From IMG/VR virus record IMGVR_UViG_3300033153_007321, positions 1-36,274 of that record: a stretch of 36,274 nucleotides of DNA; one strand, 5' to 3'. Made by a program: the position numbers and the translations under genes. This stretch comes from a virus. Positions 9,471 through 16,882 of the stretch are shown here, in pieces (the stretch's first letter is position 1; the number at the start of each line of letters is the position of its first letter). The notes under the pieces were generated by a model. It searched no databases, was not told the origin of the DNA, and saw nothing but the letters and a program-made list of their open reading frames with translations.

Positions 9471-10050
9471 GATTAAAAAATCCTTTTAAACCCTTTCCTT
9501 TTTTATCTTCATGTGCTCCCTTTTTAGATTGAGCCAATAATTTATCTGATCTAGTTCTTTCATATCTATTCCTTTCTGTTTGAATAACAGAAAAAACATC
9601 AAGATAAAATTGAGGCTGATCAAGAAGAGCTCCTGAATAAGGTAAACAATGGTAAATACTACATGATGACTCCATATCAACAAGTTCTCCCAAAGATTGG
9701 TCGACAAATGCAGTAAGACAAATTTCTGGATTTTTAGACTTAAGTAATCCTTGGACAAATTCAAAGGCAGGCATATTAGGGATGTATCGTTCATTAGTAT
9801 CATACAACCATTGGAGAAATTCATCTTGATTAAAGATCCTTTCATCTGTTTGAGTATTATCCAACTTTTTCAAGAGTGGATCGAAAACAGGTAATTTAAA
9901 AGGATATGCCCCTTGTCCAAATTCAGGATGGAAGCATATCCTCCGTTCATACCAGCAATTAGTATCTAAAGAACAAATATCACAATCATATAGAGCAGTT
10001 CTTTCTTTCTTCTCATTTCTCCAAAGAAAATACCAAATTAGGAGCTGAAG
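9457..10050 (-). CDS. Tail assembly chaperone, frameshift extension (T-like part)
   Basis: A frame open from 10050 to the stop at 9457 encodes 197 residues that continue the upstream chaperone after a -1 frameshift. There is no ATG near its beginning; the first plausible internal start is a TTG at 9873, which would leave about 59 upstream open codons unexplained. Read as a fusion with the first 140 residues of the upstream gene, the product is 337 aa, analogous to lambda gpGT. The part only reachable by frameshift contains a cysteine/histidine-rich stretch (CDIC, NCWYERRICFH) that could bind a metal. The C-terminus is rich in K and G, as in other T parts. The extension is thought to bring tape measure and tube subunits together during assembly. 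Confidence 0.8.
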   Translation of the reverse strand, partial: LQLLIWYFLWRNEKKERTALYDCDICSLDTNCWYERRICFHPEFGQGAYPFKLPVFDPLLKKLDNTQTDERIFNQDEFLQWLYDTNERYIPNMPAFEFVQGLLKSKNPEICLTAFVDQSLGELVDMESSCSIYHCLPYSGALLDQPQFYLDVFSVIQTERNRYERTRSDKLLAQSKKGAHEDKKGKGLKGFFNRGKK

Positions 10051-10469
10051 TTTTTTTTAGACCCTTCTGTTAGCTTACTAACATTATTAGAAACTTCAAG
10101 TATTTCGGACAAATGATCTGCCGCTAAGGTTCTTGAAATCTCTTTTAGAACTGCAGGATCAGTAGTTGAATCTATAACACCTTCATCATAATTACTGTAC
10201 ATTTTATGGCCTTTTGGAAAACCATAATTCTCAACCTTTTCAACTACGTATGAGAATTCCTCCTGGTCTGCTACATCCATTTTAATTGGATTAACATCCC
10301 TTCCACCTTTTCTATTCTCCTTAAATGCACTTGCATACCTTTGAAGAGTTTTATTTTGGTCATGTCCAGTTTTTGGGCGGATATGAAAAGTTGTCTGCTC
10401 ATCAACTGGGTTAGAACGATCATCTTCCAAAACATAAGGAAAGGTTGTTTGTTCTACTCCACGTATCAT
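10038..10469 (-). CDS. Tail assembly chaperone (G-like part)
   Basis: 143-aa acidic protein placed between the tail tube and tape measure, the position of lambda gpG-type chaperones. The visible pattern includes YVLEDDRSNPVDEQTTFHIRP at the N-terminus and a helical C-terminus ending HLSEILEVSNNVSKLTEGSKKNF. Both resemble the assembly chaperones of large siphovirus relatives. The ORF ends a few codons after a slippery A AAA AAC, so a minority of ribosomes should continue into the 197-codon extension. The chaperone is expected to coat the tape measure before tube polymerisation and not to be in the virion. Confidence 0.7.
   Translation of the reverse strand: MIRGVEQTTFPYVLEDDRSNPVDEQTTFHIRPKTGHDQNKTLQRYASAFKENRKGGRDVNPIKMDVADQEEFSYVVEKVENYGFPKGHKMYSNYDEGVIDSTTDPAVLKEISRTLAADHLSEILEVSNNVSKLTEGSKKNFSS
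10050..10056 (-). promoter_or_regulatory. -1 programmed ribosomal frameshift slippery site
   Basis: The minus-strand heptamer A AAA AAC lies four codons before the stop of the upstream chaperone ORF, in exactly the X XXY YYZ phase needed for slippage. Eight consecutive A precede the C. Moving back 1 nt joins the frame that stays open to 9457. This matches the conserved -1 frameshift between the two tail-chaperone genes of long-tailed phages. I did not identify a clear downstream stimulatory structure by eye. Confidence 0.75.
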
Positions 10470-10502
10470 GATTTACTCCTTTTATTAGGATTGATTAATT
10501 AA

Positions 10503-11690
10503 TTAAGACCACGTATTTTGTGCTACGTCAAAAGCAATATAAGATGTAACGCCTGCTATAGTACCGTCATCATCTATTAAAGCTTTAAAATCAATTGGAA
10601 CCATTGGGTTCTCATCAATATCAGTTTCATCATAATCCATAATTCTAACATAACTATGGATTGCAAAATAGTTATTAACTATTGTATTCTTTGCACCTGC
10701 AGGAAGAACATCAACTCCAGAGTAGTCAGGAGTACCAGTATCACTTACTGCAAATTGAGTAAATGAAGCATCACCCCAAACAAGACTTAATCTCATCATT
10801 GTTCCATCATAGAAATTTTTAATTGGAACAACATATTGTCCAGTTCCAGCAGGAATTGTGTAAGCTTCATTCCAAGGAAGAGTTATATTTCCTGTGAAGC
10901 TAAAACGTCCTTGAGTAACAGACTGAGCTGCAATTTGATTATAATACTGTTGTACTACTGGAGCTTCAAAAGTTAATTCAAAAGCTGGAATTGAAACCGC
11001 AACACCATCAATTTGAACAGAAAGATCTTCAAATTTTAAAGGTGCTGTAACATCAAATCCAGAAGCAGCAGCTAAAAGACCATCTAATTCTGCATCAGTC
11101 CAATTAGCACCTTCCCACTCAATCTCACCTTCAATTAAACCACCTTCTTCTCCTCTAATTACCATTCTTGAAGGAATAACGCCTCTTAGTGTCTGGTCAA
11201 CTATATTGTTATCACCAGCATCTTGTCTAAATCGAACAAGATTACCAAAACTTGATGGACAAGCATCAGCATAAGGAACACAAGTTAAAATTTCAAGAGC
11301 AGTATTAGTAGTTCCTGCATTAATAGTTACTCCATCTTGAAAGAATAACCAGAAAAATGCAGATAAATTATGTGCATTAAAAACAACAGGAGTCACAACA
11401 GAATCAGGTTTACTTATAACTTGAGTTACAGAAACCGTATTTTCCATTGATAATCCAGTTACAAGATTCTTTTCCACAATAGTATTTTGTGCTTTAACTA
11501 CTGGATGAGCATCATCAACCAAAAGGTTATATTTATGAACTAAATCTCCAGCACCAACAGCATCCCAATCTCCTTTAACACCATGAGTGTCAGTAAATGC
11601 TGGATCATTAGCAACAATATCAGCCAATGAAGTTCCTGATGCAAAAACTTCAAGTGCGTAAACGTCTTCCCATATTTGTCGGCAAGGCAT
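10503..11690 (-). CDS. Major tail (tube) protein
   Basis: 395-aa beta-rich protein, probably the tail tube subunit. The evidence is its position directly before the tail chaperone pair, the lack of any sheath gene, and its strand-rich composition. Central motifs include GVIPSRMVIRGEEGGLIEGEIEWEG around residues 165-190 and, after a second beta module, GRFSFTGNITLPWNEAY. These resemble the tube proteins of HK97/lambda-like tails, where paired strands of each subunit form the inner channel. At almost 400 aa it is larger than minimal tube proteins, so an extra surface domain is likely. A strong AAGGAG, 7 nt before the ATG, lies inside the last codons of the preceding gene and fits high expression. 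Confidence 0.75.
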   Translation of the reverse strand: MPCRQIWEDVYALEVFASGTSLADIVANDPAFTDTHGVKGDWDAVGAGDLVHKYNLLVDDAHPVVKAQNTIVEKNLVTGLSMENTVSVTQVISKPDSVVTPVVFNAHNLSAFFWLFFQDGVTINAGTTNTALEILTCVPYADACPSSFGNLVRFRQDAGDNNIVDQTLRGVIPSRMVIRGEEGGLIEGEIEWEGANWTDAELDGLLAAASGFDVTAPLKFEDLSVQIDGVAVSIPAFELTFEAPVVQQYYNQIAAQSVTQGRFSFTGNITLPWNEAYTIPAGTGQYVVPIKNFYDGTMMRLSLVWGDASFTQFAVSDTGTPDYSGVDVLPAGAKNTIVNNYFAIHSYVRIMDYDETDIDENPMVPIDFKALIDDDGTIAGVTSYIAFDVAQNTWS

Positions 11691-11691
11691 C

Positions 11692-12084
11692 TTAATTCTC
11701 CTTTATAATAGGTTTAATTGTGTCTTCAGATATAGTATCTGTTGTTTCAGCTTCATCTGAGACATCAATTTCTAATTTAGGTTTAACAACAGTGTCAATA
11801 ATAGCCTCTCTTGTTTTTGCTTGTTCGAATTTACTACTGTCGGCATACCTTTTTTTAAGTTCAGTTTCACTTAAATGAGTTTGACATCGAATACTGATAG
11901 CATTTCCAGTTTCAACGTCAACTAAATTATGAATTCTTTTAGCAATCTTTTCTGGGATCTCAACTGTTTTACCCTTTTTAATCTTTTCCAACTTTCCCAT
12001 ATTTTCCTCACTTGAGACCATCCATTCTATAATTTTGGAACTATAACCAAAACCAGAAGATTCTTTAATTAATTTGACTTTCAT
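11692..12084 (-). CDS. Hypothetical protein between tail terminator and tail tube
   Basis: 130-aa protein of no recognised family. Residues 1-70 look like a small folded domain (FGYSSKIIEWMVSSEENMG, then KKGKTVEIPEKIAKRI). The last 40 residues are acidic and low in complexity (SDEAETTDTISEDTIK), probably disordered. There is no signal peptide or membrane segment. It lies immediately upstream of the tail tube gene, and the tube gene's Shine-Dalgarno overlaps its final codons. A small tail-completion or connector role is possible from position but is not shown by sequence. Confidence 0.75.
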   Translation of the reverse strand: MKVKLIKESSGFGYSSKIIEWMVSSEENMGKLEKIKKGKTVEIPEKIAKRIHNLVDVETGNAISIRCQTHLSETELKKRYADSSKFEQAKTREAIIDTVVKPKLEIDVSDEAETTDTISEDTIKPIIKEN

Positions 12085-12094
12085 AACGTACCTC

Positions 12095-13051
12095 TTAAGT
12101 TGTTATTTCAGTAATAGGTTCAAAACTTGAACTCTCAATAACTAATTGACTTGCAAAAAATCTAGTATCCCCTATTTCTGTAGTTCCCATAATTAACTCG
12201 TCCATATTTGTATCATAGCTTCTGTGGAATAAAAATTTATTAGCAAACATAATTTCCCTAATTTTATGAATAATATCTAAATTTTGGTAAATACTTTTCG
12301 GCGCATTCAAAAAATCAGTAAAGACATGTACAATATATCTTGAATCATAAGTATCAACACCAGAAAAACGGCCGTCAATTTCTGCATTATCTGGAACAAC
12401 AACAACTGCTGGATAACGGCTAATAGGCTCAATTGCTCCATATTTAATAGTTTTTACTGATGGTAAATATGAAGCCTTAGATCTAGTTATTAATTCATAA
12501 ATAATCTTAGTCAATTCTTTTAAATTAGTAGTATTCAATTCAGTTGTAGTCATTGGTTTAATAACATTTGTTTTAATCTGACATGAATAATCAATATTCA
12601 ACTGAGCTTCACAAATAACTCCTTCAACTACTTTTATATGATCTAAAAACTGTATTTCAGAAACCTTAGCATTAAATACAATTGGATTCCCTGAGTTTAG
12701 ATCTTTCATTTTCCAATAATCGCTACCTTTTTTCCTACTGAAAAGATTCTTTACATTATTTGCTAATCCATTGGCTTGACCAAATGATGCATCTAATTTG
12801 GGTTTAATAGTCCTAATTCTGAAAGAAACAGTTCTTATAACATCAGCAAAATCTTCTGTGTATTTACGAACTATATATTCACTAATTGGAAGAACATATA
12901 AATAAGGATATTTAGTTGATACTTCATCTACTCCAACAGAAAGAGATTTGAATTCTGCAAGTCCTAATCCTTGCTGAACACTATCAGTGACTTTCTTATT
13001 AATTGCTTTTAATAAAGTAGAAAATGACGAGGTTGTATCATTCGAAAACAT
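12095..13051 (-). CDS. Tail terminator-like protein with internal duplication
   Basis: 318-aa protein that appears to be two copies of one tail-terminator-type domain. The first half has GLAEFKSLSVGVDEVSTKYPYLYVLPISE, and the second has KTIKYGAIEPISRYPAVVVVPDNAE. Each is followed by a strand equivalent (VSFRIRTIKP versus YIVHVFTDF) and a later strand (AQLNIDYSCQ versus SQLVIESSSF). The YP-xxxVxP pattern is typical of proteins that cap the tail tube and bind the head connector. These are normally 120-170 aa and form hexameric rings, so a fused pair could make a three-subunit pseudo-hexamer (inference). It lies between the connector and tail tube, where a terminator is expected. Confidence 0.6.
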   Translation of the reverse strand: MFSNDTTSSFSTLLKAINKKVTDSVQQGLGLAEFKSLSVGVDEVSTKYPYLYVLPISEYIVRKYTEDFADVIRTVSFRIRTIKPKLDASFGQANGLANNVKNLFSRKKGSDYWKMKDLNSGNPIVFNAKVSEIQFLDHIKVVEGVICEAQLNIDYSCQIKTNVIKPMTTTELNTTNLKELTKIIYELITRSKASYLPSVKTIKYGAIEPISRYPAVVVVPDNAEIDGRFSGVDTYDSRYIVHVFTDFLNAPKSIYQNLDIIHKIREIMFANKFLFHRSYDTNMDELIMGTTEIGDTRFFASQLVIESSSFEPITEITT

Positions 13052-13078
13052 ATTATTCTATGTTCAAAGTAGTATTTT

Positions 13079-13102
13079 AAAAAGAGCTAATTATGCTTAG
13101 CT
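13079..13102 (-). terminator. Weak terminator-like hairpin after connector gene
   Basis: On the minus strand AGCTAA (13102-13097) pairs with TTAGCT (13090-13085) around a 6-nt loop and is followed by CTTTTT. It begins 3 nt after the connector stop. The stem is short (6 bp, 2 G-C pairs), so at most partial termination or mRNA 3'-end protection is expected. Confidence 0.35.
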
Positions 13103-13105
13103 TTA

Positions 13106-13831
13106 TTATAAATAGTCTGAATTATCTTGACCATAATCATCTATATCATATTCGACCTCTTCAGTATCAAGGTCTTGAGCTTTAAGATCGATTTCCAAAA
13201 CATTTGAATACGGATCTTGAATTTCTTTAATCATATCATCAACTTCTCTTCTAAGTTCTTGAGCACTTGGGCCATCTGCTGCTAATTGAGAAGTAGCAGT
13301 CCTTTCAAGAATTCGTGAAGCAGCTGACTTAGCCAATAAACTACTTAAAAGAGATTCATAATGATAATGTAATAAATAGATTGTATCACCTTTATAAAAG
13401 GTGTATCCAGACCAAGCGCCTACTGCAACAGAGATTTTTGTTAAGTCAATAACTCCAGTAATATCTCCTGCAACTTCTGTACCTATATCTGGTGTAACTA
13501 ATACTTTTACTGTATCGGTTACATCTGAATCTTCTGTAAAAACAAATTTATAAACCTGTGTAAATTGTGTAATAACTGTAATATAGCTTGTATCCATTAC
13601 GAAATCTACATTATTATTTTTAGTAAGATTAAGTGTTTCAAACCTATCAGTGGCTATACTTAAATCTTCACCATAATAAGGTCTCAATTTACTTCTGAGT
13701 CTTTTCTCTTCAAAATCGAGGATTTGCAAGACTTTATTTTTAGTAATCTCTTGCAACTCTCCGGTTTCCCAATCAAAATACTGAGGTATTTCGTTTATAA
13801 CATCCATCCAAGAGCAGAATAGATTATTCAT
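13106..13831 (-). CDS. Head-tail connector (adaptor) protein
   Basis: 241-aa protein likely attached under the portal. The N-terminus (SWMDVINEIPQYFDWETGELQEI) and the following charged helix (VLQILDFEEKRLRSKLRPYYGED) match the DUF1320/gp6-like adaptor pattern. In this pattern a helical bundle begins with a (Y/F)xxxxDV...IP stretch. A beta-rich insert at about residues 75-150 is not usual for the short adaptors. The helical C-terminus (LLSSLLAKSAASRILER) then resumes the fold before an acidic tail. It is the first gene after the major capsid protein, the normal position. Its ATG overlaps the stop of a possible 15-codon ORF. Confidence 0.6.
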   Translation of the reverse strand: MNNLFCSWMDVINEIPQYFDWETGELQEITKNKVLQILDFEEKRLRSKLRPYYGEDLSIATDRFETLNLTKNNNVDFVMDTSYITVITQFTQVYKFVFTEDSDVTDTVKVLVTPDIGTEVAGDITGVIDLTKISVAVGAWSGYTFYKGDTIYLLHYHYESLLSSLLAKSAASRILERTATSQLAADGPSAQELRREVDDMIKEIQDPYSNVLEIDLKAQDLDTEEVEYDIDDYGQDNSDYL

Positions 13832-13878
13832 TAAGCTGCTTTCCTTAAAATAAAATTAAAATAATATTTTCTTTTCAT
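13831..13878 (-). CDS. Possible 15-aa leader peptide
   Basis: A short frame MKRKYYFNFILRKAA starts at 13878 with AAGGA about 5 nt upstream, a better ribosome site than expected by chance. Its TAA overlaps the ATG of the connector gene as TAATG, which would couple their translation. The peptide has no recognisable domain. It may be only a translational coupler, or the match may be fortuitous in AT-rich DNA. Confidence 0.3.
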   Translation of the reverse strand: MKRKYYFNFILRKAA

Positions 13879-13894
13879 AAATCCTTTTATATAA

Positions 13895-13944
13895 AGTCAA
13901 GAAGCCCAGGATCTGGATCATTTCCCGATATTGGGCTTCCGACT
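13895..13944 (-). terminator. Hairpin after the major capsid gene
   Basis: An 8-bp perfect arm (GAAGCCCA with TGGGCTTC), extended outward by AGTC/GACT across a small internal loop, encloses a 23-nt loop. It starts 8 nt after the capsid stop. On the transcript it is followed by TTTATATAAAA rather than a clean U-run. It may be a partial terminator or an mRNA stabilising/processing hairpin that raises capsid mRNA over downstream tail genes. Confidence 0.5.
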
Positions 13945-13951
13945 TATTGAA

Positions 13952-15160
13952 TTATGCAGTACTTTTAACAATGAATGAATAGTCTGAATGACCAACGCCA
14001 CCGTGATAAGAGAATTTATATGTCATAACAATGTTATTATAAAAAGCCTTATCTGCTGTGGCTGCCAATGAAGCAGTAGAAGGTCTCCATACCCAAGCCC
14101 AATACATTGAAGATTTTGGATCCCCAATATACCAAGTTGTTGCTGAAGCAGCATATCTTGAACCAACAACATTGAATCTAGGTCTAAACCCTCTAGGTCC
14201 TACAGGATTTACTCCATGATAAGTTGAAAGACCAACATCGGTAGCACCACCAGCAACTTTCCAATAAGTGTCAGAATTAAATACCTGCCATGCTGTAGAT
14301 AACAATTTTTCATGACAAAATACTGCTCTTGGTGTGATGACCATCTCATCGCCAGCAGGAGTTTTCATATCAACAAAAAGATCTAATGCAGCATCAACAT
14401 CTGTATAATCAACAAGAGCATTAGAGGCAACTAAGTTAGCATTAGTTCTTCCATCTGTTGTTGTATGATTAGTTGCATTATAAAAAGTTCCTACCTGGAC
14501 TGCTGTACCTTTATAAATAAAAGCATTTGCAGCAGCCGAAGCTTCTTTAAATGAAGTTCTTGGTAAACATTCCAAAGTTTGAACAATCATTTTAGCTCTA
14601 TGCTGTCCACCTTTTTCACCAAATCCACGAGCATTTTCAAGCAATTGACCAGTTCTATCATTGAAAATAGCTTCCCTAGTAACCGAGATTGTACGACCAA
14701 AATCTGCCATTTTGATAGTGATATCTCTTTCACCAAAGTTAGTTTCTTGATAAGACTGAGATTCTTGCCTCATCTCTGGACCTTCAGGATCTGTGAACCC
14801 GGCTAAATATTCCTCATTTGTTCGGGTTGCTGTAATATCAGTTACAAATTGTTCCATACCTTCTTGATGTAATTGATAAGCATCAAGAACTGTTTTATTA
14901 ATTGCTACTTTTGAAATAGTCGGGAACTGACTTGAACTGACTGCAAGGGCAATATCCTGGGTTTCCGCAGTTCTTAAATCATCGTAATCAGGAATCAACT
15001 CGTATGCAAGCTGATCGAATCTAAGATCTTCGGGTTTAATTTTATCCTCTTTTAAGAGTTTGTCAAGCTTCTTAGCAGTTAAAATACCTGCCTTTTTTTG
15101 GTTTCCACCGCATTCTTGAAGCTTGGCATTAAATAGATTAGTTATTACTCCGCGTTCCAT
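13952..15160 (-). CDS. Major capsid protein (HK97 fold)
   Basis: 402-aa shell subunit. The call rests on order (protease-scaffold, decoration, then this protein, then connector), length, and pattern. There is a helical N-terminal part (residues 1-60), an acidic/strand stretch with ERDITIKMADFGRTISVTREAIFNDRTG resembling the E-loop and spine-helix entry, and a long alanine-rich middle. The C-terminal part (DEMVITPRAVFCHEKLLSTAW, GLSTYHGVNPVGPRGFRPRFNVVG, SYHGGVGHSDYSFIV) has the P- and A-domain flavour of gpT-like and other HK97-fold capsids. Whether the N-terminus is cleaved is unclear. A GGAG ribosome site sits in an AU hairpin loop just before the ATG, and a strong hairpin follows the stop; both fit high expression. 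Confidence 0.85.
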   Translation of the reverse strand: MERGVITNLFNAKLQECGGNQKKAGILTAKKLDKLLKEDKIKPEDLRFDQLAYELIPDYDDLRTAETQDIALAVSSSQFPTISKVAINKTVLDAYQLHQEGMEQFVTDITATRTNEEYLAGFTDPEGPEMRQESQSYQETNFGERDITIKMADFGRTISVTREAIFNDRTGQLLENARGFGEKGGQHRAKMIVQTLECLPRTSFKEASAAANAFIYKGTAVQVGTFYNATNHTTTDGRTNANLVASNALVDYTDVDAALDLFVDMKTPAGDEMVITPRAVFCHEKLLSTAWQVFNSDTYWKVAGGATDVGLSTYHGVNPVGPRGFRPRFNVVGSRYAASATTWYIGDPKSSMYWAWVWRPSTASLAATADKAFYNNIVMTYKFSYHGGVGHSDYSFIVKSTA

Positions 15161-15186
15161 TTAAATTTTCTCCATTAATAATTTAA
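15161..15186 (-). promoter_or_regulatory. AU-stem leader hairpin with ribosome site in loop (capsid)
   Basis: Directly before the capsid ATG, TTAAATT pairs with AATTTAA (7 bp) around a 12-nt loop that holds the GGAG Shine-Dalgarno, 9 nt from the start codon. Nearly the same leader precedes the decoration gene. The stem is entirely A-U, so it is weak, but its conservation suggests a role in initiation or mRNA stability. Confidence 0.5.
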
Positions 15187-15198
15187 TAAATAATACCA

Positions 15199-15627
15199 TT
15201 ATGCGCTAATTGAAAATAGTTTTGCTAGACCAGGAGCATCAACAAGAACTTTAAGAGTACTAACACTAGTTCCACCAGTATCTTCCCAAGCCCAAGCTAT
15301 GCTATTAGCAGTAGCGTCTTCAAGAGCACCAGATGTTGCATTAAAGTGTAAAGCCTGACCGATTGTATAAGCTGCTGATGTTACAGGGCATTGAAAGACT
15401 CCTTCAGTAAAAACTGAAATATCATCGGTTTCACCGGCCTTAGTTTGACCTTCTGCAACTCCAAGAAAAGTGGCATCGTCTGCTTGAGCATCAAGGTCAA
15501 CTCCATAGCCACTTTCATAAGAAACAAAAGTTCCAGCTGGGATAACTGTAGCTGATTCAACAGGTACAGTTAGACGGCCTATTTTTTCGTCTCCTACTAA
15601 ACGAAGTTTACATAATTGATTAGCCAT
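15199..15627 (-). CDS. Capsid decoration protein (DUF2190-like)
   Basis: 142-aa beta-rich protein between the protease-scaffold and the major capsid gene, the usual place for head decoration/stabilisation proteins. The sequence shows a PAGTFVSYESGYGVDLDAQADDATFLGVAEGQT pattern around residues 30-62. A later YTIGQALHFNATSGALEDAT precedes a final strand. This alternation of 'set-value, G-V-A' strands is typical of DUF2190-type small beta-barrel proteins that bind threefold axes of the shell. There is no signal or membrane segment. The leader before the ATG is near-identical to that of the capsid gene, fitting similar stoichiometry. Confidence 0.75.
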   Translation of the reverse strand: MANQLCKLRLVGDEKIGRLTVPVESATVIPAGTFVSYESGYGVDLDAQADDATFLGVAEGQTKAGETDDISVFTEGVFQCPVTSAAYTIGQALHFNATSGALEDATANSIAWAWEDTGGTSVSTLKVLVDAPGLAKLFSISA

Positions 15628-15654
15628 TTAAATTTTCTCCATTAAATAATTTAA
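15628..15654 (-). promoter_or_regulatory. AU-stem leader hairpin with ribosome site in loop (decoration)
   Basis: Same element as before the capsid gene: TTAAATT and AATTTAA arms, here with a 13-nt loop (one extra T), with GGAG in the loop and the ATG immediately after. The two leaders match over about 31 nt apart from the extra T. Confidence 0.5.
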
Positions 15655-15665
15655 TATCATTTTAA

Positions 15666-16832
15666 TTAACCTGTTATTGCATCTACTAATTCTTCATCAG
15701 TTTGTTTAATAACTTCTTTGTTATCATCATTCTTAGAAGTATCAGCATTATTAATAACCGGACCGGCAACTAAAGTTTTACGATCTTCAATTGAAGCTTT
15801 AACTTCTTCAATAGTGTCCTTTTTCTTTAGGTCGCTCAAGAAAACTTCAGTGACAAGCTTTGTATCAATTTTAGATTCATCAATAGCAGCCTTAACTTCT
15901 ATTTCCCATTTAGTAATTTTTTGAGCTGTTTCGAACTCATCAACCTTAGTTTTAAAACCATCTCTTTCAGTTACTAAAGTTGCTTTCTCATTAGTAAGAG
16001 TCTCAACTTTAGTTGCTAAATCGGTTTCTTTCGTTTCCAATTTGGAAACCTTATTTTTCAACTCAAGTTCACCAGCTTTAAGGTCTGTTACTTGAATTTC
16101 AAACTGGGCTAACTTCTCGGCATCAGCTCCATTTTTTCGATCTTCATTCAATATAGCAGTAACATATTGCGGATATTGAATTCGAAGCTCTTCTGCGGAT
16201 TTGATTTCCATATCACGAGTCTCCTCATTTTTTGAATTAACAATTGAATTAATTTTTTCTAATCTGCTTAAAATTTCCTGATTCAAGATTTTTGTTGCTT
16301 CTCCGCCAGCAGCAGCATAAGAAACAATATCTGTAGAACGATAAGCTAAAACCTTATCAACATTTCGACCAGTTCTACCTTCCGGTGTATCCTTCTCAGA
16401 AACAACAGCTTGGATATCAATAGAAAATTGAACATTTTTAGGATCTTTATCGATCTCATTATAAAGCCAAATTGTATTAGGGTTATTTGTAAAATTTATT
16501 TCCCCTTTTAAAGAAGACTCATCTTTCCAAGTCTTTTCATAGGTAGCAGCCCAATCTGATTCACTTCTACCCATTCCCCAAAAATCATGGTTTAAATAGA
16601 TTTTTGGTCGATTTGACATTAAAGTCAAAACTTCATCAAGATTCTTATCACTAAAATAATAATCATTCATATTCCATCCGGATTTAAGAAAAATTATTTC
16701 AGCTCTAGTACTTCCTGAGTCATCTTTTTTCAATTGGATATTAGTCCCATCCAATCTAAAATGGATCTCCTCAGTAGAAACTTTTGTATCAACCTCTTGG
16801 TTATAAATATTAGTTATCATATTCTTTTCCAT
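15666..16832 (-). CDS. Prohead maturation protease fused to scaffold
   Basis: 388-aa protein combining a protease-type head (about residues 1-180) with a scaffold tail. Candidate catalytic residues are His82 in YLNHDF and Ser137 in VQFSIDI, in the order and spacing of herpesvirus-like prohead proteases (S78/U35 type). The STDIVSYAAAGG at 166-177 resembles the conserved end of that domain. Residues about 240-320 are a long K/E-rich coiled coil typical of scaffolds, followed by an acidic tail. Such fusions cut themselves and the shell during maturation. ATG codons lie at residues 1 and 5; the second has GGAAAAG upstream and could be the true start. It is placed before decoration and capsid genes as expected. 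Confidence 0.8.
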   Translation of the reverse strand: MEKNMITNIYNQEVDTKVSTEEIHFRLDGTNIQLKKDDSGSTRAEIIFLKSGWNMNDYYFSDKNLDEVLTLMSNRPKIYLNHDFWGMGRSESDWAATYEKTWKDESSLKGEINFTNNPNTIWLYNEIDKDPKNVQFSIDIQAVVSEKDTPEGRTGRNVDKVLAYRSTDIVSYAAAGGEATKILNQEILSRLEKINSIVNSKNEETRDMEIKSAEELRIQYPQYVTAILNEDRKNGADAEKLAQFEIQVTDLKAGELELKNKVSKLETKETDLATKVETLTNEKATLVTERDGFKTKVDEFETAQKITKWEIEVKAAIDESKIDTKLVTEVFLSDLKKKDTIEEVKASIEDRKTLVAGPVINNADTSKNDDNKEVIKQTDEELVDAITG

Positions 16833-16882
16833 ATTTTTAAATAAATAAGATTATTTTATTAAATTCTTTCGAGCCTCTCTTA

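Noticed and set aside
9486-9845. Alternative 119-aa minus-strand frame inside the chaperone extension
   Set aside because: It overlaps the frame joined by the slippery site. The latter gives a coherent chaperone fusion; this one has a hydrophobic, unstructured-looking product.
13860-13900. Promoter after the capsid hairpin (TTGACT on the minus strand)
   Set aside because: The -35-like hexamer has no good -10 element at 16-18 nt, and AT-rich DNA makes such matches common.
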